The translations under genes and the position numbers were made by a program. DNA of 55,020 bases from Fragilaria crotonensis (taxonomy: Eukaryota; Bacillariophyta; Fragilariophyceae; Fragilariales; Fragilariaceae), in NCBI GenBank assembly GCA_022925895.1, contig JAKSYS010000412.1, positions 1 to 55,020 of the forward strand, in the 5' to 3' direction. Numbering within the stretch: the stretch's first letter is position 1; each line of letters opens with the position of its first letter. Shown in pieces: positions 11,419-22,400 of this stretch. The notes under the pieces were generated by a model. That model saw only the letters and a list, made by a program, of their open reading frames with translations. It searched no databases and was not told the origin of the DNA.

Positions 11419-12705
11419 TTACAACCCCGCCGCCTCCTTGAGCCGTGTCACCATATCATCGACATCTGACTCTGTATTCTTGGTAAAAGACCCCTCTGAC
11501 ATGAACGGACCCGCGATATGTTTCTTTTGCGGCTTGCGATCCAAGTACAGGGCTCCACTTTCCAGTTGCTTTCGATCTACGTGCATCAGCCATGTCATGC
11601 CCTCGGCACCCTGCCAGGTGCTCCGCAGGGGTTCTAGGTACTTTTTGTTGTCTCCAAAGGCATCGTCCACGGCATTCGTTCCAGCCCATCCGGGATGAGC
11701 AGTGACCCATGCCACGGATGTCTCGTCACGGGCCATGCGTTCGGCCAACAGGACCTGGCCTCGTTTGGCGTACCCGTAAGCGAAGTTACCATTGTACTTG
11801 TCCTTCTCTTCGCCAGTGCTTGTGAGTGTTTCCCAGTTCGGAAATTTGGTCACGAGCATGCCTCCGGATGTGACGAAAATGACTCGCGAATTAGGAGTTT
11901 CATCATTAGTCTTGCTGGCTTTCAGTTGGGGCAAGAGCAACTGTGACAACAAAAAGGATCCACCCAAAAAGTGCGAAGCAAATGTCGCTTCATTTCCCTC
12001 GCTTGTTTCTTGTCGATCGTTCAATAATACACCCGCGTTACAAACGAGACAATCAATGTTGGGTTCTGCATTTTGCAATTCTTGAGCTGCCCTGCGAACT
12101 TGTGCCAATTCTCCCACATCGGCCAGTACGACCTTGATCTTGTCGTTGTGTGTGAGTTTGGCAATTTCTTGGCGGGCAGCCTCCCCTCGTTCGGCCGATC
12201 GGCACACCATGTAGAGCGTGGCACCCTTGGCTGCCGCATATGTGGCGAGCTCCTTTCCGAGACCCTGGTTGGCACTGGCATGTATGAAATGTTTTACGTA
12301 ACATTGAGAGTCAGTGAATGAGTACGTAAGGTGGTGGCGCGAGGCAAGTGTTAGCCTTTGATAGTACAACGTACCCAGTAATGACAACGACCTTTCCTTC
12401 CATATCGACGCCGTCGGCTCCTGGCTCGCCACGAAGGATGGCAGCGGATGATTGGACTGGTGACGTGTAGGCTTTCACATGTCGTTCATATCCAGTTCTG
12501 TGATTTGTAAATTGGAAACCAAGCCGAGAGCGGAGTTAGTACATTGCATATATAGGAACGGACACAGGAGTTGCTGATGAGGTTCGGTTACAACATAATG
12601 GGAAGAGTGGTGACATGCCACGCAAACGAATAAAGTTGGAACTTACTTTGTAAAATGCTTCTTTCCGTGGACATACCATTGTGTGATGGAGATTGTGGCG
12701 CCCAT
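11419..12705 (-). CDS. DHRS12-like short-chain dehydrogenase/reductase
   Basis: Three exons (12705-12647, 12497-12375, 12274-11419) with introns of 149 and 100 nt encode 345 residues. Exon 1 (QWYVHGKKHFTK) and the start of exon 2 (TGYERHVKAY) match the N-terminal lead of DHRS12-family proteins. The Rossmann motif TGANQGLGK is assembled across the second intron, then come CNAGVL, the Ser-containing VTSGGML, the YGYAKRG catalytic Tyr/Lys pair and the HPGWAGT motif typical of this subfamily. It is expected to be an NAD(P)-dependent oxidoreductase; the substrate cannot be told. No plastid signal is evident. The 3' end lies 124 bp from the convergent gene upstream. Confidence 0.85.
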
Positions 12706-13192
12706 TTTAGATTGTATTACTTTCAAACAGTTTTGTGGTTGTATTGCAGTGGATAGTGTTGTAATGAATGAGATGATGGTAAGAATCACAAAGAAGCGTC
12801 GCAGTCGTTGGAACTGGAACCGCATGGATCAAAATTGCGAAGAGTAGTTTGGTGTGAGTCATCGTGGTGGGTGACATACGTCGTGCGCGTTCGCCCCAAG
12901 TCAGTGCCGTATAACTCTTCCAGGGATAATTAGGTGGGACTGACGGATCCTGCACAGAAAATTCAGACTGGAACGCATATTTTAGATGGAAACCATAATG
13001 GACATGAAATCGGATACGAAGATTTGCGGCAGGCACATGATGTTGAAGATACCGTCCAAATCTTGTGAGCATTCCATCCAACATCCCACCGTTGGGCCGA
13101 AGGCCATCTCATCGATCCGTCAAACACATCAAAAGTTCACAAATCACTCGTGATCCTAGCTACTCCTCGTCACCATTCAAAACACACAAAAG
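12706..13192. other. Divergent intergenic region
   Basis: Separates the leftward DHRS12-like gene from the rightward uroporphyrinogen synthase gene and presumably holds both promoters. A leftward 125-codon open frame (13084-12707) has no recognisable features and is not called as a gene. Confidence 0.5.
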
Positions 13193-14203
13193 ATGAAAGG
13201 ACGCATATACGTTTGGATGCTGCCAATCTTGTGGGCGTCACATGTGTTATCCTTCACAATACTACCGAAACATGATGGTTCAATTCGCAAACCATTTTTG
13301 TTGCATTCCTCCTCGCACCCAGCAATCACCATCGCATTGACTCGAGAAGAGGGAAACAATGACAAATTGAAAAAGGAATTGACAAGTTTGTTACTGTTGA
13401 ACAAAAATGATGATGACGCTTCCCCAACCACCGAAGAACCAACGACAATCGTCGAACTGCCCTGCATCGCGCACGCGGACGGCGAGGATTTGCCCCGTCT
13501 GGAAGAAACCTTGCGTCAGGGGACCTTTGATTACATTGTAGTAACGTCCCCGGAAGCTGCTCGTGTCCTGGCCACGGCCTATCTCGCTGTAACGAATACC
13601 CATAATAACGACGGAGACGACGACAGGAGCGATCCAAGTACCGCCCTCGCCGCCTCAAAAGTTGCTGCCGTGGGCAAGGCCACACGTGAGACATTGGAGA
13701 AATTAGGAATACCAGTTGATTTTTGTCCAACCAAGGCCACGGCACAAACACTCGTCCAGGAGCTACCCGCCACAAGTGTTCAACAAGACAATAATGATAG
13801 ACCAGCAACAGTGCTATACCCAGCATCGGCCCGGGCAGCAACGACGCTGCAGGACGGACTGGAGGCTTCGAAACGCTTTGTCGTGACAAGGTTGAACACG
13901 TACGACACGATGACAGCGGTGTGGACGGACGAACAAAAGGATTTGGCAAGTCACGTCACAGTAGTTTGCTTTGGAAGTCCATCGGCAGTGGAGGCGTGGT
14001 TGCTGAATTCCAACAACAATCGGAACGTTTTGGCAGCCTGCATTGGAGAAACGAGTGCTGCGGCGTGTCGAGAATTCCAATTTCCAGAGGAAAATATATT
14101 CTTTCCCGAGAAACCGGGTATTCCAGGTTGGGCGCAAGCTGTCAACGACGCATTACAGCGTCTGTCAGCAGCGCAGGAGCATAACATCTCCGTATTGAAA
14201 TAA
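13193..14203 (+). CDS. HemD: Uroporphyrinogen-III synthase, plastid-targeted
   Basis: A single exon encodes 336 residues. HemD cyclises hydroxymethylbilane to uroporphyrinogen III in the plastid haem and chlorophyll pathway. A signal peptide ends VLSFTIL, again with Phe at the import junction. The body shows the two-lobed HemD pattern: an ALTREEGNN strand start, the FDYIVVTSPEAARV segment, a KVAAVGKATRETLEKLG hinge, VLYPASARA, then VTVVCFGSPSAVEAWL and ACIGETSAAACREF. HemD sequences are poorly conserved, but order and spacing of these segments are characteristic. An acidic insert (DNDGDDD-like, about residue 145) is low-complexity. ATG at 13193 is the only one giving the signal peptide. Confidence 0.88.
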   Translation: MKGRIYVWMLPILWASHVLSFTILPKHDGSIRKPFLLHSSSHPAITIALTREEGNNDKLKKELTSLLLLNKNDDDASPTTEEPTTIVELPCIAHADGEDLPRLEETLRQGTFDYIVVTSPEAARVLATAYLAVTNTHNNDGDDDRSDPSTALAASKVAAVGKATRETLEKLGIPVDFCPTKATAQTLVQELPATSVQQDNNDRPATVLYPASARAATTLQDGLEASKRFVVTRLNTYDTMTAVWTDEQKDLASHVTVVCFGSPSAVEAWLLNSNNNRNVLAACIGETSAAACREFQFPEENIFFPEKPGIPGWAQAVNDALQRLSAAQEHNISVLK

Positions 14204-14831
14204 GTGCATACCGTAGTCCGTCATTAACTGCAGGGCCCTCCTACACAGGCAGCTCCTGCAGCGATCCGACAGCCACGCCACATCGTAGTGCTGGCTCAGG
14301 TCCATCGCTACCAAACGCATGTGGCGAATAAATGCCCAGTTACTAGGGATCTTCGCTCTAACACCGATGTGATGGAGGTACCATCCTGTTTAGCTTGTAC
14401 TTGTCGCTTGCACCTTGCACTATCCTGCTCGTGTGATGTCCTTCTACTATCATCTCTTGTACGATTGCAAGGTAATGGATCGCTTGTCGCACAGAAAGAG
14501 GGTCTGTAGACTTCTGGTCTACTCGGATTACGACTATGTTTGCGCATAAAGTACTGTACTGGAGTACAGAGGAGAGCGTATAGCAGATACAGCAGTACAC
14601 TGCACGGTGTAACCATACGACTTCGCGCATAGCAAAATCGAGTTCCGATCTTAAATCTCAGCTTGCGAATCTCCCATACTCCCATTACATGAGGTCTGAT
14701 GCCTTGTTTCGGAACTTGACTAAACTGAGTGTAGCAGTCTTCCGTAGGAGACGTAGCGTATCAAGAGGGGCAGCTGTGACATCAGTCGATCGCTGGAGAG
14801 AGTTACCTGGTCATACTCGCTCCCATTTTCC
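14204..14831. other. Intergenic with a few GTAC words
   Basis: No gene seen. Bases 14385-14600 carry several GTAC tetramers, including GTACTGTAC at 14551-14559, a minor version of the GTAC islands. Confidence 0.5.
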
Positions 14832-17410
14832 ATGCGACGAGGTGCTCCCCTTCAAACTTATCGATCATCCAGTATGACTCTCGAAACGGACGACGACTTG
14901 GAAGGAGGAGGGTTAGGCAATCAAACAAGCCCGCTTGTGGCTTCCCAATTGGAGATGTCCGCTGATGTTTCGGGCAAGGCCAAAGGACCACCTCGTTCTG
15001 CCATGACTCGCAAATTCTTGTCCCAGCATTCTTCTCCAAATAACCTCGTGAAGATCGCTCTCGCCTTGCTGACTGTGACGCTACTTGTAGCGCCCTTCCT
15101 TGCAATTCAATGGTGCATCTTGTTGTTAGTCTTTACTTCCTGTGCCTTTGGAGGAATCGCGAGCATGTGGTTGAGTAGGGTTGTGTTGCAGTGCGATGAC
15201 GGGACAGCTGAGATGAGAGCTGTTTCGGACCCCATCCGGGAAGGCGCTTCGGGGTTCTTGAGCGTCCAATACTCGGTGAGTAAGATAAAATTCAGACTAT
15301 ATTGCAGTGTGCATATCATAACTCACTTCTCGCCTCGTTTCCCCACACAAAGGCTATTACAAAATTCGCCTTTCCCTTGGCGATTCTCATTGTCGTCAGC
15401 TATCAGTTCCGCCCGATCGGCTCCGAACCTTCCGGCGTGGCCATTTTGGGCAACACAGCTCTCGGTTTCATTGCCGCACTGGGCTTTGTGTCTGGCGCGA
15501 TCTGTTCGGCCGTGGCCGGCTTTGTGAGCATGTGGGTCGCCGCACAATCCAACATTCGGGTGGCGTCGGCTGCCCGACGATCGTACGGAGAAGCGCTCGT
15601 TGTGTGCTTTCGTGGAGGAGCATTTTCAGCAGTCTTAAATTTGACACTCTGTATCTCGGGAGTGGCGGGGTTCTTCACGTTGCTCATACTTGTATTTGCG
15701 AATGGATCGTCGGCGTCGTTGAAGGTTGCAGATGTTCCGATGCTCTTGGTGGGATATGGATTTGGTGCGTCGTTCGTAGCACTCTTCATGCAGCTGGGTG
15801 GTGGCATTTATACCAAGGCCGCAGATGTGGGTGCAGATTTAGTTGGAAAGGTGGAGCAGTCAATTCCAGAGGACGATCCTCGTAATCCTGCTGTTATTGC
15901 TGATCTTGTAGGTGATATGGTCGGTGACTGTGTTGGGTCCAGTGCCGACGTGTTTGAATCGGTTGCTGCCGAAATTATTGGAGCGATGATCTTGGGTTCA
16001 ACCTTGTCGACTGAATCTGGAATGACCGCCAATGCTGCAACGAAATTTCTCTTCTTTCCATTGGTAGTTCATGCTATGGACATCATTGTTTCCTCTGTTG
16101 GCATTGCTTTCGTAGGTGTCACGAGAGATTCTGCCGACAGCAATCCGATGAGACAGTTGCAGAAGGGTTATTTAATCGCCATTGCACTCTCCATCCTTGG
16201 TTTCTATATCATCACCTCTTGGTTGTTGGAAGATCCGAACAACCCAGGATCTGCATTCAAATTCTTTTTGTGCGGAATCGTCGGTATGGTCTGCGCCTAC
16301 GTGATTGTACTCTCGACGCAATATTATACAGACTACGAGTATAGTCCTGTCAAGAGTATCGCCGAGGCAAGTACCACTGGCCACGGCACCAACATTATCG
16401 TAGGTATAAGCGTCGGCATGAAAGCAACCTTGATTCCAACTTTGACAGTTGCCGTCGCTGTTCTCACAGCATACCACTTGGGCGCGAGTACAGGGATCGG
16501 CGACGGGCGGAATGCCGGACTCTTTGGCACTGCCGTCGCCACCATGGGAATGCTGTCGAGTGCAGTCTACGTCCTTTCCATGAACAACTACGGACCGATT
16601 GCCGACAATGCGGGAGGCATTGCAGAGATGAGTATGCAACCAGAACATGTTCGTGATGTCTGCGATCGCCTAGATGCCGCCGGAAATGTCACCAAGGCCA
16701 TCACCAAGGGATATTCCATCGGGTCAGCATCAATGGCATGCTTCCTGTTGTTTGGGGCGTTTATGGATGAATTCTCAGAATTCTCAGGGCTTCCTTTCAA
16801 GGTGGTAGATATTGCTATTCCAGAAGTTCTTATTGGCGGTTTGATCGGCAGCATGATCATCTTCTACTTTACTGGCCTCGCAATCTCAGCAGTAGGACGA
16901 ACAGCGCATGAAGTTGTCTTGGAAGTTCGACGACAGTTCGCAGAAAATCCCGATATTATGATTTTCAAGGCAAAGCCAGACTACGAACGGTGCGTTGCCC
17001 TTGTGACCAATGCCGCTCTGAAGGAGATGATGTTTCCTGGTGCTGTGTGTGTTGTCACACCTGTTCTCGTTGGTCTCGTGTTTCGATTCGTAGGAGAAGC
17101 GACGAAACGACCGCTGTTGGGGGCCGAAGTTTTGGCTTCATACCTCATGTTTGGAACGGTTACCGGTGTCCTCATGGCTCTCTTCCTCGACACGACTGGA
17201 GGAGCATGGGATAATGCCAAGAAATACATTGAGTTGGGAAACTTTGGTGGGAAAAATTCAGAGGCTCACAAGGCGGCAGTCACTGGTGATACTGTCGGAG
17301 ACCCCTTCAAGGACACAGCTGGTCCGTCACTCCATGTTGTCATCAAGTTACTGTCCACAACTATTTTGGTTGCTGGTCCATTGTTCATCGCACGGATGCC
17401 GCCTCCGTAG
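14832..17410 (+). CDS. Membrane H+-translocating pyrophosphatase, K+-independent type
   Basis: Exons 14832-15275 and 15353-17410 with a 77-nt intron (GTGAGT...AAAG) give 833 residues; a second in-frame ATG at 14874 is an alternative start. The enzyme hydrolyses pyrophosphate to pump protons across a vacuolar or Golgi-type membrane. About 15 hydrophobic spans are visible. Signatures: DVGADLVGKVE (about residue 305), the Asp-rich DLVGDMVGDCVGSSADVFES (about 331), and GNVTKAITKG (about 591). In the last, Lys and Thr occupy the positions that distinguish K+-independent enzymes from K+-dependent ones (Ala/Ala). GDTVGDPFKDTAGPS near the C-terminus completes the substrate site. The N-terminus carries a polar leader of about 75 residues. 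The gene converges on the decarboxylase gene with only 35 bp between stops. Confidence 0.95.
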
Positions 17411-17445
17411 GACAATCTGGGCTATTATGTTTTATTTAGGTAAAT

Positions 17446-18942
17446 TTATTGCAACAATCTTGTAACATCATCCTGAACAGGTATGGTAGAATTGGCAGCA
17501 TGCTGCTGTCGATACTCTTCAACGTGGTCCAAATCATACCGATAGTTCACCATAAGGCCCAAACTCGTGTGTATTCCCTTTCGCGAAAGATCTGCCATGT
17601 AATTGAGACGGTAGAGCTCGGCACCATTCTGAATGTGAAATCGTGCGACACCATCCAAAGGCTTTCGTCGATGTTTTTCCTGTATCAAGTACCGAGCTGC
17701 CCATTTCATGAGAATCGGTTCGAGCGCAACAGATCTCAAAGACATGAGTGTCCACGGATCCTCCAATTTCTTCAGCAAGTGAGCTGTTACATCCTCGTGG
17801 ACGCCACACTTCAATGCAGAACGTAGCATATCTACGTCCTGTTCCGAAAGAAAATCAGAATCCACGAAGGTCCCGCCTCGACTCAAGTCGAGTAGTTTGT
17901 CTCGGATCCACGAACGAAATCTTGGCAGTGGAGAAAGCGTGACAAAGGTTTTAAGAGATGGCAACTCCTGTTGAAGAAGAGAAGTTGCCTTTTTGATAAG
18001 AATATGCCCCAAATCGACACCACTCAGTCCTGGCTGCGTGGAACTGATGGAGTAGAAAGTTGCCACTGTCGGCGGCCCACCCACCAACGGATCCGTACCC
18101 ATCACTTGGTCCATGGAATAGGGTACCTCGCGACGCAATGCCACGTGCACAAATACGAGAGGCTCGTTAGGCAAGAGAGGATGGAAGGCGCAAAAGACTC
18201 GCTTATCTGGCCCCAGTCGTGTGCGTAGATCATCTAGACTTCGCAACGGATGCACTGCTTCTTTCGTTGCGATAACTTCAATAATGGCTGCTGACGTTGA
18301 TTCGTAAGTGATTCGTCGTATTTCTAATGCTTCCGAGCTGAACCAGGTCGCCAAGAGGGAGCGTAGGGCAGCATCGAGTTGCTTGAGTTGTGCCATGCGT
18401 GTGTCGGTCGTACCCCATTGCGACATCTTCATGTATTGGAGGAGGTCTTCACGCAATCGAACAAAGAACCGGATTCCAAGTTGCGCATTTTCCGCCAGAA
18501 TCATACGAAATATGTGGTTGTATTGAGGGGTGCATGCTTCGAGCAATTTATTTGCAAGTTGAGCTCGTTGCAGCGGCAGGTCCGTGTCAGTGGCGAGGTT
18601 TGTGTAATTCTGTGCAGCTTCCAATATAGATTCGTGCTGGGAGCCTAGCTCCGTTGCCAACAGTTCCATTACTTCACCTCTGATTTGCTCTCCTATTGCG
18701 TTTGTTTCGAGCGGCGGTAGATTCTCATACTCGAGACTCAATCGTTTGGACAAGTCTTCAAGAGTTCCACCTTTTGTGACAATTGTCTCATTTTTGTTTT
18801 CATTCAGGAGGCAACAAATTCGATCGACCGTGGACAACGACGAGAAAGCTGATCGACTTGACGCGTTCAGGGTAAAATGCAATGGTCGGAGCAGATGTAC
18901 ACTAACCAAAAAGGTTCGCTTGGACGCAACAATACCCATCAT
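17446..18942 (-). CDS. Malonyl-CoA decarboxylase
   Basis: A single exon encodes 498 residues, with ATG codons at 18942 and 18939. The enzyme converts malonyl-CoA to acetyl-CoA and CO2 in mitochondria, peroxisomes or cytosol. Diagnostic segments are the PLVFVHVAL strand, FYSISSTQPGLSGVDLGHIL (about residue 296, with the catalytic Ser region), and ARFHIQNGAELYRLNYMADLS (about 434, catalytic His), followed by GLMVNYRYDL. An N-terminal helical domain precedes the GNAT-like catalytic fold, as in the family. The basic, Ser-rich N-terminus could be a mitochondrial presequence. I see no C-terminal SKL, so peroxisomal import through PTS1 is unlikely. Confidence 0.92.
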   Translation of the reverse strand: MMGIVASKRTFLVSVHLLRPLHFTLNASSRSAFSSLSTVDRICCLLNENKNETIVTKGGTLEDLSKRLSLEYENLPPLETNAIGEQIRGEVMELLATELGSQHESILEAAQNYTNLATDTDLPLQRAQLANKLLEACTPQYNHIFRMILAENAQLGIRFFVRLREDLLQYMKMSQWGTTDTRMAQLKQLDAALRSLLATWFSSEALEIRRITYESTSAAIIEVIATKEAVHPLRSLDDLRTRLGPDKRVFCAFHPLLPNEPLVFVHVALRREVPYSMDQVMGTDPLVGGPPTVATFYSISSTQPGLSGVDLGHILIKKATSLLQQELPSLKTFVTLSPLPRFRSWIRDKLLDLSRGGTFVDSDFLSEQDVDMLRSALKCGVHEDVTAHLLKKLEDPWTLMSLRSVALEPILMKWAARYLIQEKHRRKPLDGVARFHIQNGAELYRLNYMADLSRKGIHTSLGLMVNYRYDLDHVEEYRQQHAANSTIPVQDDVTRLLQ

Positions 18943-19495
18943 CGTCAATTTATTGATCGACGATCGAAGTGTTCGGGTTTTGTCATGTCGATTGTCTTGA
19001 TCCCGAGGGGAGATTATTTGAAGTCCGATGTGTCCTGTCCTACGTCGTATATCCTATATCCTATATCGTACTACATGCAGATACTGGAACACGGAGTACT
19101 CCAGTCTCCAGTACAACTGGTAGATGGATTGTACTTAGGTCACGTTCCTTTTACTGTACAGGTACCACATTACGCCATTTGTACATCTATGGAGTACTAT
19201 ACCTCTACATGTGCTCACTTCCCCGATTTCTCTGCATAATAGCATAACAGCATATAATTCATTTATAGCATCATGGGTACATTGTACTGTACCAGGCATA
19301 CCAGTTGGCAAAAGTAGCGCCTCCGCTGGGGATGCTGTTAGTCTTGCATGTGTTCAACGCATAGCAGCCACCCTTTCTTCATGTCAAATGAATCCGACAA
19401 TGCGCTCTCAGTCATCTGTTCTTCTAAAACATCTAAATTAGATGGCGTTACCAGTGGACGTTAGCAGGAATAGTGTAGCAACTTAGGCAACTCCT
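18943..19495. repeat. Intergenic with GTAC-rich island 4
   Basis: About eleven GTAC tetramers between 19060 and 19300, including GTACTGTAC at 19284-19292, plus three tandem CCTATAT-like units near 19050. No gene seen. It separates two leftward genes. Confidence 0.65.
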
Positions 19496-22400
19496 TTACT
19501 CGGTGATGACCCATTTCCTCAGATCAAGCAACTCCAACCAAGGAATGCAACTGTAACCTTTCTTGGTGTACCAATCTGCAAAGTCGTCGAAATTTAGGTG
19601 GTCCAACTCAGATCGGCCAGAATAGCAACCCCTGAAAGCCTGGACTGATGCCCAGCTGGACCCTGCATCCGCCGCCCGGATCACAGCAGCAGCATCTCTG
19701 TCACAAGGCTTGCCATTCATAAAATGAACTGTATCCTCCAATGGATTAGAGCGTAAATGCGAGGATGTGGTCACGCAGAGCAACGCCGTCAGAAAGGAAC
19801 GAAGGTAAACTCCCACGTCTCGTCGACTCAATCGGCCTTGCCGTTTCACATCTAGCACTTCAAATGCATACTCGAGTTTGTCGCTTTTCTTCCCATCGCA
19901 AAGAACGGTCAATCCGCACGCGAGTTCGATAGCGCTAACAAGTCCAGTTTTCTCACGATCAAATGAATTGAAGATGAACGTGAGTAGACCAGTGAAAACC
20001 TGCCGACTTTCGACACTCATTCGATTCCTATCACGCCCACCAACAACGTCAGTCATAGCGGCATCAAAATCTTTCTTATTCAATCGAAGGTCCTTCGAAG
20101 CTTTGCCAAGAATCTTCCGGCAAGCGACTTCGGCGTCAATACTGAACAGCCCACTCTCTACAAGCACATGTCGCAAGTGGCGAACTCGGGTCTGACTCAC
20201 AGACACCATGTAACCACCATGATCCTCACTTGAAACTAGATGAAACTTCAGAGCATTGCAGGAAGTTTCACGTCCATCTTTCGGGCTAGGCGTCATTGAG
20301 AAAGTCACCGAATCTTTACCAAGTATGAATCCGTCATTCTCCTTGTCGTGAGAAGGCTGCTGCATCAACATCAAATCCATCTCATCCATGCTATCAAGCG
20401 GCATGATCGCCATGTCATCGTCGGCGAAAAAAGACGCATCCACTGCATCTTCTGGAGGAGGAGAAGGACAATAATCTCCGACACCACTGTCCCTCGGCCC
20501 TGTCGCTATACCCACGGTTGTAGAGTTCGGCTGTCGATGGTGCTCTACAGGATTCAAGTTGTTAAGAAGGACCCACTTGTTCAAATCGAGAAGTTCCAGC
20601 CAAGGAGCTGTCTCGAATCCTCCTTCGTTGTACCATTCACCAAACTCATCGAAGTCGATTCGATCTTTGCTTCGAGTATGCCACTGAAATCGCATGACGT
20701 CGTCAGCAACCATGTGTGAGGTGTCTGCGATGTATCTGCTCACACGATCAGCACTCAAATCAAGGCTTTGACGACAGCAGGAGAACATGACGATCAGAAA
20801 GGACCGCAAGAAGACGAAAAGGTCGTCTACGTTAAGCGATGGGTGCTTCGCAGCAACTTTATCTTTGCGACTGTCAAACAGGCCAAACGAGAAGGCAAGC
20901 TTTGTACTCTTCTTGCCACCGCAAAGGAGTGACAATCCGCCCATGAGCTGGTTTAAAGCGACTCGATCAATTTGCTCTAGGTCGAAGCTTTGAAAAAAGT
21001 TTTGCAGCGTTTCCTTGGCTGCCATCGGCTGATACTGGCGACCCCTGGAAGACATCATGTCCTCCATGCACTCCACAAACGAGTGTTGGTCAATGTCCAT
21101 ACTCTTGCCTTTCCCGGGCTTACGGTGACGATCTCGATTCCATGGATGGGATGGGGGTGGCGGACGCTGCTTGGCTCTACTGAAGAGCCCGCTCCAAATA
21201 TCATCTGGGGACAAGGAAAGAAGCCCTAGTTTCTCGACAACGGAGCGAACATAAGTAGCATCTTCGCGAAGCACAACCAAGGAGCGATCCTTGGCCAGTG
21301 GGAATGTAAAGAGAACCTCAGCTGAAGGAGCAGTCGGAAACCCTCCCGGGGCTTTTCTTCGACGGGGTGAAAGGAACCTGCTGCTGCTTCGGAATGCACT
21401 TGATGGAGCCTCCTTTTTCAGGGAAGAGTCTCCGTGAGGTGCGTCGGGCAGTAGCGACAAGAGCTTCCGCAGGTCAAGCAGCTCCAACCATGGCGCAAAC
21501 TTGAATCCACCGTTGGTGTACCAGCGAGCAAAGGCTCCAAAAGAAAATTTCCCCTCGTTCGTTTCGTCGCCCTCAGGCTTGTGCTCATTCAAGAAATGAC
21601 CAAGCGTCCACTTGGCCCCGTGAGCCACAGCGCCAAGCATATCTTTCTTGCGAGCGTCAGTCAGGGAATCGTGTTTCTCGGCAGTCTCAGCGAGGAGGGA
21701 AATGCCTACTAACATAGCCAAATAAGACCGGATGTAGTTGGTTAGCTCTTCCTCCGTAAGGTAGCCTCGGTGATGTTCATCAAGCAGCTCAAACCCATTG
21801 ACAAGCTTGGCGCTTTTGTTCCCGGCACAGAGAAGCGAGAACCCGATTGCAAATTCTTTCACGTCAACCATGTTGTCGCCGAGACCTTCATGGCTGTTCT
21901 CATAGCAGGCGAAGAAGTTTGTGAAGTAGATTGAGAAGCTCTCCATCTCTGAACGAGAAAACGATCGAGCAGCGTGTGCCGGAACAATTTCCCGAATACA
22001 CTTGCCGAAGTCATCCTTATGCATGGCATCAATCGTACGACCATCGATGTTCACCTTGCGAGAATGCGCCATCAACACTTTTGTGAGGTCGGCGGGGAGC
22101 CTTGATGACAGTTCGGTTCTGCTCACGAGATTGCGCAAGGTGACGAGATTGTCTTCCGTAATGTTAATGCAGAGGGACGATTTGCCGCTCCCCACTGTAC
22201 CATCGTTCCGTACATTGGAGCCCGTGAAGTCGAACGTTACCAGTGACTTGGCCGTTGGGGCGGGATGCGATGACGGTTCTCGTTCCATAAAAAAGTTAGG
22301 CATCTCAGTCTTGGGATCGAGTCCAGAGGGACGCGGCTTTTTCGCCGACGGAGGTGCAGGTGATTCCTCGTCCCCTTGCAAGGCACCCACAACAGCCTCT

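Noticed and set aside
12707-13084. Leftward 125-codon frame between DHRS12-like and HemD genes
   Set aside because: No recognisable protein features; it lies in a divergent promoter region and overlaps the exon 1 leader.
8720-14640. Shared string gcatagcaaaat near 8735 and 14630
   Set aside because: Only about 12 bp identical with unrelated flanks; not enough to call a repeat.
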